The notes beneath the pieces were generated by a model. The model searched no databases. It had not been told where the DNA came from and worked only from the letters and a program-made list of their open reading frames with translations. DNA of 64,000 nucleotides from CAVVAL01 sp963742725 (lineage in GTDB: Bacteria > Actinomycetota > Actinomycetes > Mycobacteriales > Cryptosporangiaceae), in contig CAVUMX010000004.1 of NCBI GenBank assembly GCA_963742725.1, forward strand, positions 248,001 through 312,000, given 5' to 3'. Made by a program: the position numbers and the translations under genes. This document shows, in pieces, positions 17,018 through 24,656 of the stretch; position 1 is the first letter of the stretch; the number at the start of each line of letters is the position of its first letter.

Positions 17018-17765
17018 GGGCGACCCACACAATGGACGCGGCCAGGGCCGCGGCACCCACCATGAGCACGATCCGGATGAGCCGGTCGCGCTCGGCCAGC
17101 TGGTCGTCCCAGCCGTCGTGGTCGAGGTACCACAGGCGTGACAGCGTCATCCACGCCCGACCGACCCCGAAGAACAGGCCGGCGACAAGGGCGTGCGGCC
17201 ACGCCGCGTAGAGCAGCACCGAGACCAGCAGGACGTGCGGCAGCCCGCTCGTCATGAACGTGCGGACACCGGTGCCCATCTCGAACCCGAACGACAGGCC
17301 ACCGACCCGGCCGCCCGCCTCGCGGATCGACTGCGGCACCTGCCGCGCGTTCTGCGGCAACGTGAGCCGGTAGAACCCCAGCTCCTGCCCGGCGACCAGC
17401 ACCGTGGCCACAGCGACCAGCCCGATCGCCGCCGCGGCCGGAACCACCGGCCGGATCAACGACCCGAGGACGACCGCCACCGCACCGGACGTCACTCCAC
17501 CTATCAACAGTCCGCTGGCGAAGAACCAGCGCGCGTTACCTCGCCAGACCGACGAGCTCAGCAGGATCGCCGAGTTCTGGCTTCAAACAGAACCGGAGAT
17601 CGCGTAGCCGGCCGAGAACGCGAGGACCACCCAGGACAGCACGACCGGCACCGCCCCAGCCGCCACCGCGGGCGCGGTGACGAGCCCGGTGACGGCCGCG
17701 ACGAACGCGGCCGTCACCGGCTGGTTGACCAGTCGCCGCGGCAGGCGGCTGAGGTTCGTGGCCAT
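17013..17765 (-). CDS. putative membrane selenoprotein with in-frame UGA at codon 61
   Basis: One frame runs from ATG 17765 to TAG 17013, interrupted only by TGA at 17585-17583. Read as Sec it gives 250 residues. The 60-residue first part ends AFSAGYAISGSV at the end of a membrane segment; Sec61 is followed by SQNSAILLSSSVWRGNARWF and a hydrophobic protein with about five membrane segments. There is no cysteine anywhere, so Sec would be the only thiol-like group. A SECIS-like hairpin follows the TGA, tRNA-Sec begins 8 nt beyond the stop, and selA, selB and selD are adjacent. It is last in an operon with a thioredoxin-like protein and a disulfide-rich exported protein, suggesting a transmembrane electron carrier loosely like CcdA/MauF. 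The family is not recognised. The alternative is a gene broken by a nonsense mutation. Confidence 0.72.
17540..17556 (-). promoter_or_regulatory. SECIS-like hairpin after the in-frame UGA
   Basis: In mRNA sense CTCGTC-GGTCT-GGCGAG forms six pairs (one G-U) with the loop GGUCU, starting 27 nt after the UGA, so the loop lies at +33 to +37. A GGU in a small apical loop at this distance is the pattern expected of bacterial SECIS elements; the E. coli fdhF loop also contains GGUC. Folding was done by eye. Confidence 0.55.
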
Positions 17766-17771
17766 CGACCG

Positions 17772-18269
17772 TCAGTAGCCCGCGCGGCAGATGCTGCTCG
17801 TGAACCAGTGGCTCGGCTGGCAGGTGTTGTACTCGTAGTACCCGTCCGAGCAGCGGGTCCGGTTGCCGCTCCAGTGCCACGCGTTCCGCTGGTTGCACGC
17901 GGTGAGCTTCACCGTGTGGCGGAAGTTGTAGCAGGTACCGGATCCGCCGTCGTCGCGGTGGTAGCCGGCGCCGTTGCACACGGCGTTCGTGATGTACCAC
18001 TCCGGCGGGTAGCACGTGGTGCTGGAGTTGTAGTAGCCCGCGCAGTCGCTGTGCGAGGCGTACGTGCTCCACCAGCCGGCCTGAGCCTTGCGGGCGCCGG
18101 GCAGCAGCCCGACCGCGCTCACGCCGATCGCCATGCCGGTGCCGACCATGAGCCGCAGCACCGTCCGACGGGTGGTGGTCTGCCGGCGCAGCTCCCGGGT
18201 GACGGCGCTGGGCGCCGCGCGGTCCGGGGCGTGCTCGGCGCTCGGGATCTCCGTGGTGAGTAGCGACAT
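17772..18269 (-). CDS. Tat-exported eight-cysteine protein with internal duplication
   Basis: 165 residues from ATG 18269, with GGAGG upstream. TTRRTVLRL at residues 32-40 starts a twin-arginine signal with cleavage expected after AQA at about 64. The mature part of about 101 residues has eight cysteines and many aromatic residues. It contains two similar halves: CAGYYNSSTTCYPPEW with AVCNGAGY, and CSDGYYEYNTCQPSHW with SICRAGY. The organisation (Tat signal, many disulfides, Trp-rich, next to a MauD-like gene) recalls the methylamine dehydrogenase light chain, but no direct family match is claimed. Its TGA stop is in frame with, and 6 nt before, the next ATG. Confidence 0.75.
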   Translation of the reverse strand: MSLLTTEIPSAEHAPDRAAPSAVTRELRRQTTTRRTVLRLMVGTGMAIGVSAVGLLPGARKAQAGWWSTYASHSDCAGYYNSSTTCYPPEWYITNAVCNGAGYHRDDGGSGTCYNFRHTVKLTACNQRNAWHWSGNRTRCSDGYYEYNTCQPSHWFTSSICRAGY

Positions 18270-18310
18270 CCTGGGGCCTCCGTTCCGTGTCTCGATCTCG
18301 TGGTGCGCGG

Positions 18311-18829
18311 TCATCGGTTCGCGATCGTCATCTGCGTGCCGGCGAAGTGCGTGACCAGGCGCCGCAGGGCGTCCACGCTGCCGACCGGCTCGGCCGCGAG
18401 CACGCTCCCGGCCGGGTCGATGGCGAGTAGCGCGGGCCGCCAGCCGGGGTCGACCGCCAGGAACGTTTCCCGGTCGGCGACCGCCCGGACCCGTCTGGCC
18501 GCCAGCGCCTCCCACTTCGCGGACGCGCTGGCCGTCAGCACGACGAACTCGACGTCCGGCGGCGTGTCCTCGGCCAGTTCCGGCAGCAGCGGCGCGAGGT
18601 CGGCGCAGATCGGGCAGTTGTCGTCGGCGATCAGGACGACCGCCAGCGACGCCGCCTCGGTGGGGCGCACCAGCTTCGGCGCGGTGCTGTCCCGCGACGA
18701 CGACCGTGCCGCGTTCGCCCGCAGCTCGGCCTGCACGTCGCGGAGCTGGCGCAGGATGCCGGCGAGGGCGAACGCGAGCAGGACGAGCACGACCCAGGTG
18801 AGGACCATGGCCGCGGTCATGAAGCTCAC
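18311..18829 (-). CDS. membrane-anchored thioredoxin-like protein (MauD/TlpA type)
   Basis: 172 residues with GTG start overlapping the upstream stop (GTGA). An N-terminal membrane helix (about 5-25) is followed by a short charged linker and a thioredoxin-like domain. The redox motif is DDNCPICADLAP with Cys72 and Cys75; FLAVDPGWRPALLAIDP contains the cis-proline region. The topology suits an extracytoplasmic disulfide reductase or isomerase. The arrangement next to a disulfide-rich exported protein is like that of MauD in methylamine dehydrogenase maturation. It is the only CxxC protein in this operon. Confidence 0.8.
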   Translation of the reverse strand: MSFMTAAMVLTWVVLVLLAFALAGILRQLRDVQAELRANAARSSSRDSTAPKLVRPTEAASLAVVLIADDNCPICADLAPLLPELAEDTPPDVEFVVLTASASAKWEALAARRVRAVADRETFLAVDPGWRPALLAIDPAGSVLAAEPVGSVDALRRLVTHFAGTQMTIANR

Positions 18830-19581
18830 GACGTGGTCCAGCTGACCGAGGTGATCGCGTCGAGGAACCGCAGCCGGATGCTGTCCGCGTCACCGGCCGC
18901 TGCCTCGTCCAGCACGGTCACCGCCGACCGGTTCGCGTGCATGAAGACGTTGCGCGTGCCGCCGTCGGTGCTCACCTCCCGACGCCACACCTCGCCGGAG
19001 CGGACCTTGGCTCCGCTCCACGTGGGAAGGACCTCGGTCGACGACCGTCCTGCGTGGATGGTCATCGTCGCCGTGTTCGGCACGTGCTTGACGACCTCCT
19101 CCGCGTAGACCGTCTCCTTCGGCACCGTGCCGGTCCTGACCCGCAGGCCGAGCGGGCTGTCGAGGAGCGTGAGCCGGTCGTAGCGGCCCAGCACGTCGCG
19201 CGCGGTCATCTTCGGCACGTTGAGCCACATGTACATCTCGTGCCAGCGTCCGCGCCAGCCGGCGATGCCGAGGCCCTCGGCGTTGCGTGCGATGACCATC
19301 GTGCCGCCGAGCGCGGAGAACTCCTCCTCGACGGCGCCCTTCAGGATGTGCTGGGCGTGCATGACGATCGTGCCGACCGGACCGATCTGGAACGCGCGTT
19401 CCCGTAAGGTCGGGGCCGTGCCGGCGTAGGGCGCTTCCACGCGGATCCGGAAGCTGTGGAACCAGGGATGGGTGAGGTCGTATCCCGGCGCGTCGACATT
19501 CACGATCGCGCCGCTCGCGGTCTGGTACCGCGGGAGCGCTGGCGTGGGTGTCACGTCGACGATTCCGACGCTGCCTGTCAT
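18826..19581 (-). CDS. hypothetical protein, first gene of the selenoprotein operon
   Basis: 251 residues from ATG 19581 with a strong AAGGAGG; a longer frame to 19659 lacks an SD. I do not recognise the family. The sequence is soluble, without signal peptide or membrane segment, rich in beta-prone stretches, with no cysteine. Distinctive parts are HPWFHSFRIRVEAPYAG, GGTMVIARNAEG and GRWHEMYMWLNVPK. It is coupled by GTGA to the thioredoxin-like gene and so belongs to the same process; a catalytic or scaffold role is only inferred. Confidence 0.75.
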   Translation of the reverse strand: MTGSVGIVDVTPTPALPRYQTASGAIVNVDAPGYDLTHPWFHSFRIRVEAPYAGTAPTLRERAFQIGPVGTIVMHAQHILKGAVEEEFSALGGTMVIARNAEGLGIAGWRGRWHEMYMWLNVPKMTARDVLGRYDRLTLLDSPLGLRVRTGTVPKETVYAEEVVKHVPNTATMTIHAGRSSTEVLPTWSGAKVRSGEVWRREVSTDGGTRNVFMHANRSAVTVLDEAAAGDADSIRLRFLDAITSVSWTTS

Positions 19582-19779
19582 GCCGGTCCTCCTTCTCGTA
19601 GGACGACAGGGGACACGGAGGCCGGCCGTAGCTATTGGTGCCCCCGTACGCTCAACCATCGGTGACGTGGATTCGCGGCGTCAACGATTACGGACAGAAA
19701 TGCTGTCTCACTTGGGCGCGGCGCTTATTGCGTATTTTCGCAGAATAGGAAATTGCGTGATCCGGCAATGTGGGGGCCG

Positions 19780-20139
19780 TCAGCACGCCTCGCGCTGGGA
19801 CCGTCCGGTCGCTCCGTCCACCACCGCGCAGGACCAGTCGAGCACGCACCGGTCGGCCAGCCGCGCCGGGGCGGCGGCCTGGATCCGAGGCCAGAGACCG
19901 GCCTCTGTCCAGGCGACGAACCGCCGATGAGCCGTCGCCTTGGAGACGCCGAACACCGGCGGCAGGTGCCGCCAGGCGCATCCGGTGGTCACCACGTAGG
20001 CCACCGCGGCGAACACTGCGCGGTCGTTGATCGGCGTCATGCCGCCGCCGTGGGAACGCGGCTTCGGCGGCGGCAGCAATGGCGCGACGACCGCCCACAA
20101 TTCATCGGGCACCAGGTGCCTCGTCAGCTGACCCACCAT
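19780..20139 (-). pseudogene. IS5-family transposase remnant (N-terminal part)
   Basis: 119 residues resembling the N-terminal domain of IS5-type transposases: LVPDELWAVVAPLLPPP, GCAWRHLPPVFGVSKATAHRRFV and VLDWSCAVVDGA. The frame ends just where the catalytic DDE part should begin, so the gene is truncated and inactive. It is flanked on both sides (19660-19779 and 20140-20309) by sequence poorer in GC than the window, in which no gene is evident. This marks past insertion in the accessory block. Confidence 0.82.
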
Positions 20140-20309
20140 GTGGCGATAATGCCCCAGGGTGTCCAGAAAGGTAAGCGACTATCCCGGCCGACAGGACCTC
20201 ATTAACGAGTGAACAAACGATAGAAGATCGCACGGAATGCGGGTCCGCACAATGGCTACCGTGCATTCCTGCAATGATCGGCAGGAGCCATTCGTCACGC
20301 TGCGTAGGG

Positions 20310-21455
20310 TCAGTGGCGGGCGGCGCCCGGCACCGTGACGGACGCGCCCGAGGGCAGGACGGTCAGCGTCCGGCTCCGCCCGTCCTGGCGCGTACCGGTC
20401 ACGGCCAACTCGCCGGGGGGCGTGCGATGCGCGGACAGCACCTCGCCGGGCACCGCCCCGAGCACCTGCCAGCTCTCGGCCGTGCCCCTCGCCGGCAGGT
20501 CCGTGCGGCCGAGCACCGTCCCGTCCAGGCCGACGAACAGCACCGCCGTGGCGTGGACGCCGCGATCGTCCGGGGTCGCGCCGGCCCGGACGACCGTGAC
20601 CTGCACCAGGCCGTCCGTCCCTACCCGCACCTGCGGCTGGTTGCCGGGCAGCGCGAGCACCTCGCCGGCCCGCAACCGCCCGGCCGGCGCCACCGTCACC
20701 GGCGTACCGGAGCCGAGCATCGTGAGCGTCAGCCGCGTGGCCGGAGCGCCGCCACCGACCGGTGTCGCGGCCACCAGCTCGCCCGAGGGCAACACACCCG
20801 TCACGTCGACGCCCGCCGGCACGGTCGGCTGGGTCGCCTGCCCGGTGGCCATGTCCACCAGGAGGTAGCGGGACACCGTCCCGTCGCGGTGCTCGCCGAT
20901 CAGCAGGCGGCTCCCATCGGGGGCCCACGCCCACGCCGTGACCCGGTTCCCCGGGATGGCCGGCGTGAACCGGTACCGCACGCCGCCGGTCAGCTCCCGC
21001 AGGGTCAGCCCGCCGTCGCCCGGCAGGCCGAGCCAGCGCCCGTCGGGGGAGAGCGTGTAGCCGCCGGTGGACGGCCCGTCCGGCGCCTTCGGCAATGCGT
21101 ACTGGCGCCCGTCGGCGAGCACGAGCAGTGGTGCGCAGCCGCTGGCACAGGCGGCGTAGACGAGCCCGCCGGCCCCGACCGCGCCCGCGGCGGGCAGGCG
21201 GGTGGCGGCGGCCGGTGGCACCAGCCGGCCGGGGATCTCGCCCGGCGCCGCGATCGACGGTCCGGTGTCGCGGTCGGATCCGGCCGTCGCGACGACCGTG
21301 CCGGCCCCGCCCAGCGCGACCAGCAGCACGAGCGCGGCACCGCCGGCCCTGCGGCGGCGCCGGGTGCGGGCCCCGTCGAGGACGGCGTCCACATCGGCGT
21401 AGTTGGGCGCCTGCTCGCCCAGGTCGCGGTAGTCCCGTTGGAACGACGTGCTCAT
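20310..21455 (-). CDS. membrane-anchored sensor/anti-sigma-like protein with beta-propeller-like domain
   Basis: 381 residues, ATG overlapping the sigma factor stop. A cytoplasmic N-terminal segment of about 35 residues precedes one membrane helix (AALVLLVALGGAGTVVATAG). The outer domain has repeating blade-like stretches such as GYTLSPDGRWLGLPG and AWAWAPDGSRLLIGEH, suggesting a TolB/WD40-like propeller. Two cysteines sit close together (YAACASGCAPLL). This architecture beside a SigE-type ECF gene suggests it modulates that sigma factor, although no zinc-finger anti-sigma motif is present. Confidence 0.7.
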   Translation of the reverse strand: MSTSFQRDYRDLGEQAPNYADVDAVLDGARTRRRRRAGGAALVLLVALGGAGTVVATAGSDRDTGPSIAAPGEIPGRLVPPAAATRLPAAGAVGAGGLVYAACASGCAPLLVLADGRQYALPKAPDGPSTGGYTLSPDGRWLGLPGDGGLTLRELTGGVRYRFTPAIPGNRVTAWAWAPDGSRLLIGEHRDGTVSRYLLVDMATGQATQPTVPAGVDVTGVLPSGELVAATPVGGGAPATRLTLTMLGSGTPVTVAPAGRLRAGEVLALPGNQPQVRVGTDGLVQVTVVRAGATPDDRGVHATAVLFVGLDGTVLGRTDLPARGTAESWQVLGAVPGEVLSAHRTPPGELAVTGTRQDGRSRTLTVLPSGASVTVPGAARH

Positions 21456-21967
21456 CGACGCGCCTCCTGGCTGTCGGGGTGAAGGGCGGGTGTCCGGCCG
21501 CGCAACCGCGCCAGCGCGTCGTGCGCGTGGCGTTTCACGGTGCCGACCGTGCAGCCCAATTCGGCCGCCGTCTCCGCCTCGGTGCGATCCTCGTAGTAGC
21601 GCAGGTAGAGCACGGCACGCTGCCGTGGCGGCAACGTGGCGAGCGCCGACGCGAGGAGGAGCCGCCGGTCCACCGCGGCCGCCTCGTCATCCCGCCCGGC
21701 CGTCTCCGGCACGGCCGCCGTCGGCAGCTCGGCGAGCCGTCGCCGCCTGCTCCACCAGGTCCGGAACTGATTGAGGATCACCTGTCGCACGTACGCCTCG
21801 GGGTTGCCGCCCGCCTGGACACGGCGCCACCGCAGGGCGGTCTTGATCAGCGCCTCCTGCACCACGTCCTCGGCGGTGGCGTGGTCGCCCGTCAGCAGGT
21901 ACGCCATGCGCGAGAACGCGGGGCCACGAGCGGCGACGAAGTCACGGAATCCGTCGAGCCGGTCCAT
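21452..21967 (-). CDS. ECF RNA polymerase sigma factor, SigE family
   Basis: 171 residues from ATG 21967 with GGAGG eight bases upstream. Region 2 appears as AYLLTGDHATAEDVVQEALIKTALRWRR and region 4 as LATLPPRQRAVLYLRYYEDRTEAETAAELG with GTVKRHAHDALARLR. The pattern is that of the actinobacterial SigE-type (SigE70) ECF group. It is coupled to the membrane protein downstream. It is divergent from the MauE-containing operon across 177 bp, which makes that operon a possible target. Confidence 0.9.
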   Translation of the reverse strand: MDRLDGFRDFVAARGPAFSRMAYLLTGDHATAEDVVQEALIKTALRWRRVQAGGNPEAYVRQVILNQFRTWWSRRRRLAELPTAAVPETAGRDDEAAAVDRRLLLASALATLPPRQRAVLYLRYYEDRTEAETAAELGCTVGTVKRHAHDALARLRGRTPALHPDSQEARR

Positions 21968-22144
21968 CGGCACCCCCTCCGGTGATCCTCACACCCCGAC
22001 AACCCCGGCGGGGGTCCGGAAGGTTGAGTCCATTCGGAAATGGTCTGGATTGCGTACTTCGGCAAGCGCACCCGGACGACGGCGACGTGCGCGGCGACCG
22101 GCGTTAGCGTGACGGCGGTCACACGCGCTGCAGGGGGAGGCTCC

Positions 22145-22681
22145 GTGGTCGAGGTCGCGCTCGTCGTCGCACTGGGCGGGGCACTCCTGCTCGGCGCGGC
22201 CGGCGTGGCCCACGTACGCGAGCCAGGTGCCCTGCGAACCGCGCTCACGCTGCAACAGCTGGTCGCCGCGCGCTGGCGGCCGGTCGTCGCGGCGGGCACC
22301 GGCCCGGTCGAGATCGTCGCCGGGGCGGCCGTGATCGGCTGCTGGTTCGCCGCGCCCGGTTCGGTGCGCTGGCCGTTGCTCGCGACCGGGGCCGGCTACA
22401 CCGTGCTGGCGGCGTACGGCGGGGTGGTGCGCGTGCGCCGGCAGTCGGCGCCGTGCGGCTGTTTCGGCGCGGGCGAACCGATCAGCTGGCTGGTCGTCGG
22501 GCGGGCGGCGGCGTTCGCGGTCGCGTCCGTGGTGGCCGCCCTGACCCACGCGACCGGACCGTCGCTCGCCGACAGGTGCTGGTCGCTCGGGCTCGCGGCG
22601 CTGGTCGCGGTCGCGGCCTGGCTCGGACCGGAGCTGGCCACCTTGTCATCGGGACTGTCATCCACACGGGGAGTTGAGTAA
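22145..22681 (+). CDS. MauE/DoxX-type membrane protein
   Basis: 178 residues from GTG 22145 with GGGGAGG five bases upstream; the longer frame to 22040 has no SD. Four or more membrane segments are seen. The cysteine motif SAPCGCFGAGEP in a loop is the signature of MauE-type proteins, which accompany thiol-disulfide maturation of exported enzymes such as methylamine dehydrogenase. It is first in a four-gene operon, overlapping the flavoprotein gene by TAATG. A second MauE-like gene lies at 36359. Confidence 0.82.
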   Translation: MVEVALVVALGGALLLGAAGVAHVREPGALRTALTLQQLVAARWRPVVAAGTGPVEIVAGAAVIGCWFAAPGSVRWPLLATGAGYTVLAAYGGVVRVRRQSAPCGCFGAGEPISWLVVGRAAAFAVASVVAALTHATGPSLADRCWSLGLAALVAVAAWLGPELATLSSGLSSTRGVE

Positions 22682-23811
22682 TGACGCAGACGCACGAGGA
22701 CGCCCTCGCGGCGGTCATCGCGGACGTGGTCGCGCCGGGCGCGGCCGCGGTCGATCAGGACGGAAAGTTTCCGCGCGACGCGGTGGACGCGCTCGCCGAG
22801 GCCGGCGTCCTCGGGCTGACCAGCGCGTCCGTGGTGGGCGGCGGCGGCGCGGGCATGCGGGAGGCGGCCGGTGTCGTCGAGCGGCTGGCCGGCGCCTGCG
22901 GGTCCACCGCGATGGTGGTGTTGATGCACTACGCGGCGACGGCGCTGATCGAGGCGTACGGCCCGGACGACGTACGGCGCGAGATCGCCGCCGGCCGGCA
23001 CCTCAGCACGCTGGCGTTCTCGGAGGCCGGTTCGCGCAGCCACTTCTGGGCGCCGCTCGGTACCGCGACGGCCGAGGGCGACCTCGTCCGGCTGTCCGGG
23101 CGCAAGAGCTGGGTCACCTCCGCCGGCGAGGCGGACAGCTACGTGTGGTCGAGCCGGCCGGTCGCGGCCGACGGTCCCATGACGCTGTGGTTCGTGCCCG
23201 CCGGCACCGCGGGCCTGACCGTCGACGGCGGCTTCGACGGCCTGGGGCTGCGCGGCAACGACTCGCGGCCGGTCCGCGGCGAGGCGGTGACCGTGCCGGC
23301 GTCCGCGCTGCTGGGCACCGACGGAGCCGGCCTGGACGCCGCCCTCGGCGCCGCGCTGCCGTGGTTCCTGGTGCTCAGCGCGGCGTTCAGCGTCGGGGTG
23401 ATGGACGCGGCGATCACGGAGACCGCCGGCCACCTCACGGCGACCCGGCTCGAACACCTCGGCCACACCCTCGCCGACCAGCCGGTCGTCCGGATGGACC
23501 TCGGCCGCGCCGCGCTCACCCTGGCCGGCGCGCGCGCCAGCCTCGCCGACACGTTGACAGCGCTGGAGACCGCACGGCCGGACGCGACCGTGCGGCTGCT
23601 CGGCGTCAAGGCGATCGCCGGGGAGGCCGCGATCACGGTCACCGACGCGGCGATGAAGGTGTGCGGCGGCGCGGCGTTCCGCAAGGAACTCGGCCTGGAA
23701 CGGCGGTTCCGGGACGCCCGCGCGGCCCGGGTCATGGCGCCGACCAGCGACGCGCTCACGGACTTCGTCGCCCGCCTCACCTGCGGCCTGCCGCTGTTCG
23801 GGGACGCCTGA
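22681..23811 (+). CDS. acyl-CoA dehydrogenase-family flavoprotein
   Basis: 376 residues. The acyl-CoA dehydrogenase fold is recognisable: LAEAGVLGLTS near the start, CGSTAMVVLMHYAAT, FSEAGSRSHFW, SGRKSWVTSAG and the C-terminal CGGAAFRKELGLERRFRDARAARVM. The last stretch is more like DszC-type flavin monooxygenases and related family members than true beta-oxidation enzymes; a catalytic glutamate cannot be assigned. No acyl-CoA pathway gene is nearby. Its tight coupling to MauE, a cytosolic binding protein and a ferritin-like protein suggests an oxidative step in cofactor or metabolite synthesis. Confidence 0.8.
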   Translation: MTQTHEDALAAVIADVVAPGAAAVDQDGKFPRDAVDALAEAGVLGLTSASVVGGGGAGMREAAGVVERLAGACGSTAMVVLMHYAATALIEAYGPDDVRREIAAGRHLSTLAFSEAGSRSHFWAPLGTATAEGDLVRLSGRKSWVTSAGEADSYVWSSRPVAADGPMTLWFVPAGTAGLTVDGGFDGLGLRGNDSRPVRGEAVTVPASALLGTDGAGLDAALGAALPWFLVLSAAFSVGVMDAAITETAGHLTATRLEHLGHTLADQPVVRMDLGRAALTLAGARASLADTLTALETARPDATVRLLGVKAIAGEAAITVTDAAMKVCGGAAFRKELGLERRFRDARAARVMAPTSDALTDFVARLTCGLPLFGDA

Positions 23812-24656
23812 TGGGCGGCACGCTGGTGCTGGGCGCCGTCGCCTACGACCCGAAGGTCGTGACGATCTGGGACGGCTTCCGCGACTGGCTGCGGGCGCGC
23901 GGCCTGCCGTTCGACTACGTGCTCTACTCGCACTACGAACGGCAGGTCGAGGACCTCGTCGCGGGCCGGATCGACGCGGCCTGGAACTCGCCGCTGGCCT
24001 GGGTACGTGCCCGCAGGCTGGCGACCGCCGCCGGGCGGACCGTGCGCGCGCTGGCCATGCGCGACACCGACCAGGACCTGACCTCGGTGATCGTGGTCCG
24101 CGCCGACGCGTCGGCCACGACGGTCGCGGACCTGGCCGGCGCCGTGGTGGCCACGGGCGCCGTCGACTCGCCCCAGGCCACCCTGCTGCCGGTGGCGCAC
24201 CTGCGTGCGGCCGGCATCGAGGTCACGGTCCGGCGGTACGACGTGGGCGTCGGGCTGCACGGCGACCACGTCGGCGGCGAGCGCGACGCCGCCCGCGCGC
24301 TGGCCGCCGGCGAGGTGGACGCGGCGTGCCTGCTGGACGCGAACCACCTGCTGTTCGGCAAGGAGGGTACGTTCGCGCCCGGCGCGACCAGGGTGATCGC
24401 CCAGACCCCGCCGTACGACCACTGCAACCTGACCGTGACCGACGCCGCCGGCCAGGGTCGGCTGGACGAGCTCGCGGGTCTGCTGCGGTCGATGTCCTAC
24501 GCCGACCCGGAGGTCCGTCCGCTGCTCGACCTGGAAGGCCTGACGTCGTGGGAGCCGGGGCGCACCAGCGGCTATCACCTGCTGGAAGCCGCCGTGAACG
24601 GTGCCGGCTTCTACGCGGCCGACGGCGCGATCACGGCGGCGGACTACCGGCCGTGA
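23811..24656 (+). CDS. PhnD-like substrate-binding-fold protein lacking a signal peptide
   Basis: 281 residues, start ATG in the TGATG overlap. The fold is that of phosphate/phosphonate periplasmic binding proteins: LGAVAYDPKVVTIWDGF, IDAAWNSPLAWVRA, DLTSVIVVRADA, AVDSPQATLLPV and DAACLLDANHL. There is no signal peptide or lipobox, and no permease or ATPase nearby, so it probably stays in the cytoplasm and binds or transforms a metabolite, as other binding-fold proteins (for example MqnA/MqnD) do. Overlaps on both sides tie it to the operon. Confidence 0.78.
   Translation: MGGTLVLGAVAYDPKVVTIWDGFRDWLRARGLPFDYVLYSHYERQVEDLVAGRIDAAWNSPLAWVRARRLATAAGRTVRALAMRDTDQDLTSVIVVRADASATTVADLAGAVVATGAVDSPQATLLPVAHLRAAGIEVTVRRYDVGVGLHGDHVGGERDAARALAAGEVDAACLLDANHLLFGKEGTFAPGATRVIAQTPPYDHCNLTVTDAAGQGRLDELAGLLRSMSYADPEVRPLLDLEGLTSWEPGRTSGYHLLEAAVNGAGFYAADGAITAADYRP

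Noticed and set aside
17013..17507. Separate 164-residue gene beginning at 17507
   Set aside because: That start is a TTG without SD inside a frame that continues upstream without a stop to the TGA at 17583; the two parts form one membrane protein if UGA is decoded.
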